IMG/VR virus record: IMGVR_UViG_3300042446_001299
Location: 1 to 27,724 of that record
DNA length: 27,724 nucleotides
Direction: 5' to 3' (one strand)
From: a virus
Of the stretch, positions 23,136-27,724 are shown one piece after another. A model generated the notes under the pieces. It worked only from the letters and a program-made list of their open reading frames with translations, was not told the origin of the DNA and did no database searches. How positions within the stretch are numbered: the first letter of the stretch is position 1; each line of letters begins with the position of its first letter. Made by a program: the position numbers and the translations under genes.

Positions 23136-24934
23136 ATTATTTGCATCCTGTCCATTGCTTCTCTTAAGTCTTCAGGCATTCTTGGCGCCCTAATCATATT
23201 ATAACTTGTTGTTTCAGGATCATCTTTTGATCCAAAATCATTGTCGTAACTCATTGATTCATATGTATGTATATTTATCTCTTGATTGTTATCAAACTTT
23301 GTTCTGCTTATTGAATTAAATATAGCGCCACATGTAGCATCTGCTAAGTCCTTAGAGCCTTTTCTTGGGTGGTCCACCCTGTCTCTCATAATTCTAAGCT
23401 GGCAGAGTTCGTCAATAAGCAAAGGTATATGTGGGCCAATCAATCTTTCTTCCGCAACGATCATGGCCATATCATCATAATGTTTTTTAGCGACAGACAG
23501 AATCTCTGTATTGATGCCATATTGTTTTAGTTGTTGCATCATATCATGAGAGTTCCATCTGTCAAAGGTACATACTGCTATATTGAATCCCCTTGTTTTA
23601 AGAGACAGAATATAGTCTTTTACTTCAGTAAAATCTACAGATTTATCTGGGGTCGGGGTCCAGTATCTGACAGCATCAATCTCCACAATTGGAGCAGGCT
23701 GTGAATATGTGTCTGTTACTTTAACATTGACCCACCTATTAACGTGTGCCATAGTAACGGCACAATGGTCATGCTTCTGCGCTAAGTCTACGTGGATATA
23801 ATATTTTTTATCTGGGTCTGGGAGAAACCACTCCTCTAGTCTTCCAAATGTATCTACTGCTATTTGTCCTACGCTAAAAGCTTTTTCTACTTTTTCTCTT
23901 GATTTAAAAAATGCATCAACTGCGTCAGGTGGCATGCAAGCAAATCTTGATAAAGCGTCTGTTGGGTTTGTATAGAAGGCTGTCTTAAAGTCATCAATTT
24001 TTCTAACTGGGTTGATCTCCCAAGTCGGGCGCTTAATAGCATATACTTTAGGTATCTTGTAAGATATGATATGGTCTTCTTCCCACTGTATTTCAAACTC
24101 ATTGCCATCCGTCCCATCAGGAATCTCTTCATACATTTTAAACTTATGTTCCCTTATTACAGTTTCCTTTTCACCAATTACAGCATCATATCTTTGTTGA
24201 ATATAATCATTCTTAAATCTAGGAAATGAGAGTAATATAACCTTGCCAAAATCTGGGAATCGTGAGTCAACTGATGCTCTGTACATGTCATAAACTGCAC
24301 TACCAGTTTTTGCTTGATCATGGCCAGTTGTATTTTCAATTGCAAATCCAGATATCTCGTCAAGAATAACAACTATAACATTGTATCCTTCCCACGCCTC
24401 TCTTTCCGAGTGCCCAGAGTGAACTGTGATTGCCTTGTCAAACTGGATTTCAGATGCCTTTGCATAGTATTTACCAACAAACCATGGAGACTTGTCTATG
24501 CGGCTTCTAAAGCCTTTAAAAAACACATTGCTTGCTTGCTGCGAGTTTATAGCAATATTAATAATATCAATCGAGTCACCAGGAGGCTTGCCATAATATG
24601 TTGCTGGGTCTTTTAAACATAGTAGTAAATAAACTATGTAAGCTACAGCAATTGTTGAGCAATAATCTTTTCCAGAGCCTTTGCCTAGCTGTGCTACAAC
24701 TTCATTAGCAGTTTGTTTAAATCTAGTGGCACCTTCTTCTTCGCCAAATAATTTTTTTAGCGTGGACTCTTTATAAATCTGAGAGCTTTTTTCAATTAAA
24801 GTGTATTGATACTCTGATAGAGGCGGCAACCCCAAGTAGTTTGGATCATTTACAAATGTCCTTAAATCTACTGGCTTTTCTTCAAACTCTTCGCCGTCCA
24901 GAATATCTATTAGGTCAGAAAAATCAAAGCTCAT
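23132..24934 (-). CDS. terL: Terminase large subunit
   Basis: 600 aa, usual for TerL. The ATPase has a Walker A-like GKGSGKD (84-90) and Walker B VIVVILDE (186-193, D192/E193); LSFPRFKNDYI is a motif III region. The C-terminal RNase H-like nuclease begins YYIHVDLAQKHDHCAV (D383) and continues with AVCTFDRWNSHDM and KDLADATCGAI, supplying further acidic residues. It packages DNA into the prohead. Coupled by ATGA to the genes on both sides. No portal gene follows downstream, unlike most tailed phages. Confidence 0.92.
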   Translation of the reverse strand: MSFDFSDLIDILDGEEFEEKPVDLRTFVNDPNYLGLPPLSEYQYTLIEKSSQIYKESTLKKLFGEEEGATRFKQTANEVVAQLGKGSGKDYCSTIAVAYIVYLLLCLKDPATYYGKPPGDSIDIINIAINSQQASNVFFKGFRSRIDKSPWFVGKYYAKASEIQFDKAITVHSGHSEREAWEGYNVIVVILDEISGFAIENTTGHDQAKTGSAVYDMYRASVDSRFPDFGKVILLSFPRFKNDYIQQRYDAVIGEKETVIREHKFKMYEEIPDGTDGNEFEIQWEEDHIISYKIPKVYAIKRPTWEINPVRKIDDFKTAFYTNPTDALSRFACMPPDAVDAFFKSREKVEKAFSVGQIAVDTFGRLEEWFLPDPDKKYYIHVDLAQKHDHCAVTMAHVNRWVNVKVTDTYSQPAPIVEIDAVRYWTPTPDKSVDFTEVKDYILSLKTRGFNIAVCTFDRWNSHDMMQQLKQYGINTEILSVAKKHYDDMAMIVAEERLIGPHIPLLIDELCQLRIMRDRVDHPRKGSKDLADATCGAIFNSISRTKFDNNQEINIHTYESMSYDNDFGSKDDPETTSYNMIRAPRMPEDLREAMDRMQII

Positions 24935-25533
24935 TTTACACCCAATGGGACATCAATATATACAAAAATTTTATTAGAGTGTGTATATCTTATATCGCTT
25001 TCTAAGGCCAGCACCTCATGAGATATGTCTGATCTATGAATTAGCATATCACCCTTTTCTGGCTTGTATTGCATTCCAATCTCTGGGTATGATATCTCTG
25101 CGCCATCATAATCATTAAAATAAAATATAACGCCATGGGTAGTATATTCAGCTGGGTATACGGTATCGCCCTCTTTTACACTTAAGTTAGCTTCAAACAA
25201 ATGAATTGAGTCGTGGTTATCTTTATGAAGATTCCATGTCTGACCTTTTATAAATTTTACAAGGCTAAGATTTTCTCCAAGATAAAAATCTTTTTTTAAA
25301 ATAGATTTTAAATGGTTGTGAACTGGGAGTAAGTGGCTTATTTGTTTCTTAGTAGATTTATACCAATCTCTTTCAAACCACATGTTGTCTGGGATGCTGC
25401 TTGCAACACCAGTAATAGAATCACAATCCTGATCAGAGATAAATTTTTTATATACCCATATGCCATCACTTAATTTTTTAAAATTGTCTACGCTTGCAGA
25501 AAATGGAAATGTATTAGACAGCATCTGACTCAT
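24931..25533 (-). CDS. 2OG-Fe(II) oxygenase-like protein, 200 aa
   Basis: The iron site is TWNLHKDNHD (H103, D105) and DISHEV (H172), with R182 in DIRYTHS for 2-oxoglutarate; GVIFYFNDYDGAEISYPEIG and KPEKGDMLIH are the core strands of the prolyl-hydroxylase-type fold. Substrate unknown. Position between the putative small and large terminase genes is unusual. ATG 25533 overlaps the preceding gene by 20 nt; ATG 25524 is an alternative. Confidence 0.8.
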   Translation of the reverse strand: MSQMLSNTFPFSASVDNFKKLSDGIWVYKKFISDQDCDSITGVASSIPDNMWFERDWYKSTKKQISHLLPVHNHLKSILKKDFYLGENLSLVKFIKGQTWNLHKDNHDSIHLFEANLSVKEGDTVYPAEYTTHGVIFYFNDYDGAEISYPEIGMQYKPEKGDMLIHRSDISHEVLALESDIRYTHSNKIFVYIDVPLGVK

Positions 25534-26050
25534 GAATCAGAACACTCTCAACAATACCTGTTATCTGAGATAATCTTTTTGCAACATCTAGCTTGCATTT
25601 AGGGCACCCAGCAGTCACTTCTTTTAGGATTCCAACAAGGATGTCTTGCTTTCTTTCAGTTTCGGCAATTTGAGATGCAATCTGAGTATTCTCAAGAACT
25701 CCGACTGACTGTAGCATTGCTATTCTTTTTGTCTCAATGTCTGCAATTAACTTAAGGGCGCCAGCCTTTACACTGAGCTGTCCCTGTGTATCGGCATCTT
25801 CTACTGTTTTCCAGGCTTCTTTAATTAACATTGCATAATGCTCATCGGCACCAGATATTGCCTCTCTTGCACGGTCTCTTAAGTTGGTATCATTATGGAC
25901 CACGGACTTCCATTCATCAACATACTCAAGAACCTCTTTTCTAGAGAATCCAGTAAGTGTTGCTATTTGTGTTGCCGAGTTACCCTTTAATAATTCCTGA
26001 ACAACCTTGTTCATTCTGTCAAAGTGTACGGCAGGCTCTAATTCGCTCAT
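25514..26050 (-). CDS. Terminase small subunit-like HTH protein, 178 aa
   Basis: Residues about 17-48 (VQELLKGNSATQIATLTGFS then RKEVLEYVDEW) form a helix-turn-helix. The rest is helical with an oligomerisation-like middle (EAWKTVEDADTQGQLSVKAG) and a CPKCK knuckle near residue 150. Size, HTH and position two genes upstream of terL support a small terminase that recognises packaging DNA. TATAAT with extended TGG ends 6 nt before ATG. Confidence 0.65.
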   Translation of the reverse strand: MSELEPAVHFDRMNKVVQELLKGNSATQIATLTGFSRKEVLEYVDEWKSVVHNDTNLRDRAREAISGADEHYAMLIKEAWKTVEDADTQGQLSVKAGALKLIADIETKRIAMLQSVGVLENTQIASQIAETERKQDILVGILKEVTAGCPKCKLDVAKRLSQITGIVESVLIHESDAV

Positions 26051-26056
26051 ATATAA

Positions 26057-26065
26057 ATTATACCA
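26057..26065 (-). promoter_or_regulatory. Leaderless-type extended -10 for terminase operon
   Basis: Minus-strand TGGTATAAT, 6 nt (TTATAT) before ATG 26050. The -35 is weak. It would drive TerS-like, oxygenase, TerL and the Cys-rich gene. Confidence 0.55.
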
Positions 26066-26077
26066 TGTTTTAGTTGA

Positions 26078-26404
26078 CTAAGACTTATTGGCAATTTTAA
26101 GAAGAATCAGATATCCAATTAAATCATCGATATCATTATCTCCTGGAAAAGCTTGATCATTTTGAATCCTATTTAGCTTATCATCAATACGAACTCTAAT
26201 CTGCTCTGTTGAATCCGCCTTTGAAAATATACGGATTGGATCAAGAGCAGAGTTTCCATACGACACATTTTTTTTAATTAGCATTTCTGCCATTTCTAAG
26301 CACTCTACAATTATCTTATGTCCAGAAGGAGCATCTGTTGCTATTAGCTGTAGGTCTGTTATCCAAGCCTGGTATCCGCCAGCCTTGTTTGGATAATCTG
26401 TCAT
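26078..26404 (-). CDS. Nmad1/DUF1599-like protein, 108 aa
   Basis: Contains KKNVSYGNSALDPIRIFSKA followed by EQIRVRIDDKLNRIQ and DNDIDDLIGYLILL, matching the K-x2-x-YG-x-S ... RI-x-DKL-x-R ... D-x-x-DL-x-GY pattern of the DUF1599 / nucleotide-modification-associated domain 1 family, an all-helical group related in style to MazG. It may act on nucleotides or modified DNA metabolism; no catalytic test is possible here. AAGGA precedes the ATG by 5 nt. Confidence 0.65.
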   Translation of the reverse strand: MTDYPNKAGGYQAWITDLQLIATDAPSGHKIIVECLEMAEMLIKKNVSYGNSALDPIRIFSKADSTEQIRVRIDDKLNRIQNDQAFPGDNDIDDLIGYLILLKIANKS

Positions 26405-26405
26405 T

Positions 26406-26939
26406 TTATTCCTTTGGCTTTAATACTGCAATGAACTGCTCATTATTGTTTAGATCAGTATTTGTAGTTAGTATGTCAATGATAAAATATCTTTCGAGAA
26501 TTGTCAAGATATCTTTATTTCCATCATCCATGAGTCTGCGTCCATGAACAACAAATCTGTTTGACATATTAATAATATCTTCTAGGTATGGAACTAGGTA
26601 CTCTTCTTCGATATGGTCTAGTACAGAAAGAGCAAGTATCGCATCAAACTTTTTTGTCTTTAAGCTATCCCAGTCAGATGTGTATGTTACCCTAGTTTTA
26701 TCAAATAGTCCATCAAAGTTGTCTACAAGATCTACAACATTGGGTATATCGTATGCTGTTACATGGTTGAATGTCTGAAGAATAGAGTCTAGGTTTCTTC
26801 CAACTCCCGCACCAAATTCAAGAGCAGATTTTCCTTCTCTCATTGCATCAATAACTTCATTGTATACAGAGGTTTTGTTTAGCTCAGTAAAATAATCTAC
26901 GCCTTTTTGCCCAGTAAGAGCATCCCAAAAATCTTTCAT
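26406..26939 (-). CDS. Class I SAM-dependent methyltransferase, 177 aa
   Basis: Motif I is ALEFGAGVGRNL (about residues 39-50), the acidic end of strand 2 is TAYDIPN, motif IV region is FDAILALSVLDHIEEEYL. A small Rossmann methyltransferase without a visible target-recognition domain; substrate unknown (protein, small molecule or tRNA all possible). ATG overlaps the HTH gene stop (ATGA). Confidence 0.8.
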   Translation of the reverse strand: MKDFWDALTGQKGVDYFTELNKTSVYNEVIDAMREGKSALEFGAGVGRNLDSILQTFNHVTAYDIPNVVDLVDNFDGLFDKTRVTYTSDWDSLKTKKFDAILALSVLDHIEEEYLVPYLEDIINMSNRFVVHGRRLMDDGNKDILTILERYFIIDILTTNTDLNNNEQFIAVLKPKE

Positions 26940-27082
26940 TTTTTTCTAACCAACCCAAATTCTTGTAAATATCTCTGTATGGTCATAGCAGAGACCCCGC
27001 ATTCTTTTCCTATTTCAGTAACAGTTTTCTTTTGAACGATATATTTTCTATATAGCCAATCTTTACTTTGATATAATTTCAT
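26936..27082 (-). CDS. 48-aa helix-turn-helix protein
   Basis: Sequence MKLYQSKDWLYRKYIVQKKT continues TVTEIGKECGVSAMTIQRYLQEFGL: a compact HTH of the kind found in homing-endonuclease-associated and phage accessory proteins. ATGA overlaps at both ends tie it to the resolvase and the methyltransferase genes. Probably a DNA-binding accessory protein. Confidence 0.75.
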   Translation of the reverse strand: MKLYQSKDWLYRKYIVQKKTVTEIGKECGVSAMTIQRYLQEFGLVRKK

Positions 27083-27645
27083 CTTTTTGTAAGCACCTGG
27101 TTGCTGTAGTGTGCTATGCCAAAGCTATCTGCAACATCAAAATCTGAAATCTGTAGGGAATACTTTTTATTAAAGTAGTCTACAGTTCTTTGCTTACGCA
27201 TATTTCTTAATTGATTTTTGTACCATGAGTCTGCATACCCTGGGTTTGCCAACCTTATTGCAGACTTTTCATCTTTTGTCGGATTCTTGTTGCCAATGTA
27301 CGCCTGCCATGCGGATGGACTAATAGTAATAACCTTAGCGCCAGTAGACATTAGCTCAGCAATAACAACTCCATAGACATATGATAATTTTATCACAGCA
27401 TCAGGTGATCTGACAAGTATGGCACCTTCAACTACTATATAATCACTCTTAAGCTCATCTAACATCATTGCCATTTTATTTTTTGCATCGTAAATTTTTT
27501 CATATATGTCTTCACCGACTAGGTTGATCTTACCCCACTTAAGAGGTACATCGCCTTCCATTAAACAAAAGGCTATAGAGTTTGTTGAAGCATCTATGCC
27601 CAAAACCCTATTTGCTTTTGTTTTTACAAGGCTAGCTAATTTCAT
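27079..27645 (-). CDS. RuvC-like Holliday junction resolvase
   Basis: 188 aa with the RNase H-type acidic set: D18 in VLGIDASTNS, E73 in YIVVEGAIL, and D170/D173 in SDFDVADSFGIAHY. ITISPSAWQAYIG and the NPTKDEK loop are typical of phage RuvC-like resolvases. It would resolve branched DNA in recombination or before packaging. AGGA lies 8 nt before the ATG. First complete gene at the right edge. Confidence 0.85.
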   Translation of the reverse strand: MKLASLVKTKANRVLGIDASTNSIAFCLMEGDVPLKWGKINLVGEDIYEKIYDAKNKMAMMLDELKSDYIVVEGAILVRSPDAVIKLSYVYGVVIAELMSTGAKVITISPSAWQAYIGNKNPTKDEKSAIRLANPGYADSWYKNQLRNMRKQRTVDYFNKKYSLQISDFDVADSFGIAHYSNQVLTKR

Positions 27646-27724
27646 CGAGGATGTCCTGTAATAACTTTCTGGCCTTGGAGTTAGTCTCTTTTAGACATGA
27701 AGAGCAAATGTCGTCTGAATTATA
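27632..27724 (-). CDS. C-terminal end of a CxxC protein (partial)
   Basis: The last 30 codons of a gene that starts beyond the window. Visible sequence includes DDICSSCLKETNS, one CxxC knuckle, then a short helix (ARKLLQDILDEIS) and TAG at 27632. It overlaps the resolvase start by 14 nt. Probably a small zinc-ribbon protein. Confidence 0.6.
   Translation of the reverse strand, partial: YNSDDICSSCLKETNSKARKLLQDILDEIS

Noticed and set aside
1-27724. CRISPR array, insertion sequence, integrase or attachment site
   Set aside because: No regularly spaced repeats, transposase or integrase motifs, or tRNA-fragment duplications were seen on either strand.

Overview
The window looks like part of a tailed-phage genome (about 37-40% GC by eye) whose host is an actinobacterium. 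Every supported gene lies on the minus strand, so transcription runs from high to low coordinates; 'upstream' below means higher coordinate. The phage evidence is a large terminase, a probable small terminase, a CHAP endolysin, two holin-like proteins, a RuvC-like resolvase, ten tRNA genes and tightly packed small genes joined by ATGA, TAATG or short overlaps. The actinobacterial evidence is a WhiB-type iron-sulfur regulator, actinobacterial-type AhpC/AhpD, and what appear to be many leaderless promoters. The secreted proteins with Ala-rich helices and short basic C-termini suggest a low-GC freshwater actinobacterium, but that host guess is inference.

Layout in transcription order. 27.7-22.9 kb: CxxC protein (partial), RuvC-like resolvase, HTH protein, methyltransferase, Nmad1/DUF1599-like protein, TerS-like protein, 2OG-Fe(II) oxygenase, TerL, zinc protein. 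22.9-22.6 kb: tRNA-Met, tRNA-Arg and tRNA-Lys behind a consensus promoter. 22.6-20.1 kb: SGNH-like protein, SDR dehydrogenase, CHAP endolysin, thermonuclease. 20.1-16.5 kb: Hsp20, FmdB-like zinc ribbon, a 798-aa secreted PA14/Ala-rich protein, two small holin-like proteins. 16.5-15.0 kb: small protein, tRNA-Asn and tRNA-Leu, WhiB, other small proteins. 15.0-11.6 kb: TM/coiled-coil protein, proteasome-like Ntn hydrolase, secreted subtilase, thioredoxin. 11.6-8.4 kb: secreted repetitive protein, DUF2061 protein, prolyl-hydroxylase-like oxygenase, small disordered and Cys-rich peptides. 8.4-6.4 kb: AhpC, AhpD and a CDGSH iron-sulfur protein in one coupled run. 6.4-5.0 kb: oxygenase, tiny proteins, GroES. 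5.0-4.2 kb: five tRNAs separated by unusually long structured spacers. 4.2-0 kb: short hypothetical genes including a second CDGSH protein, a ParS/MbcA-like antitoxin domain, a 33-aa strongly cationic peptide and a DUF1232 membrane protein, ending in a terminator.

Two themes stand out. One is redox and protein quality control: AhpC, AhpD, thioredoxin, two CDGSH proteins, several Cys-rich peptides, GroES, Hsp20, a proteasome-like peptidase and three 2OG-Fe(II) oxygenases. The other is compact regulation: near-consensus promoters in front of each tRNA cluster, and about ten genes whose -10 element ends 6-8 nt before the start codon. No portal, capsid or tail gene is recognisable downstream of terL. 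At least fifteen genes are shorter than 60 codons and were found by reading the gaps and checking start/stop overlaps.
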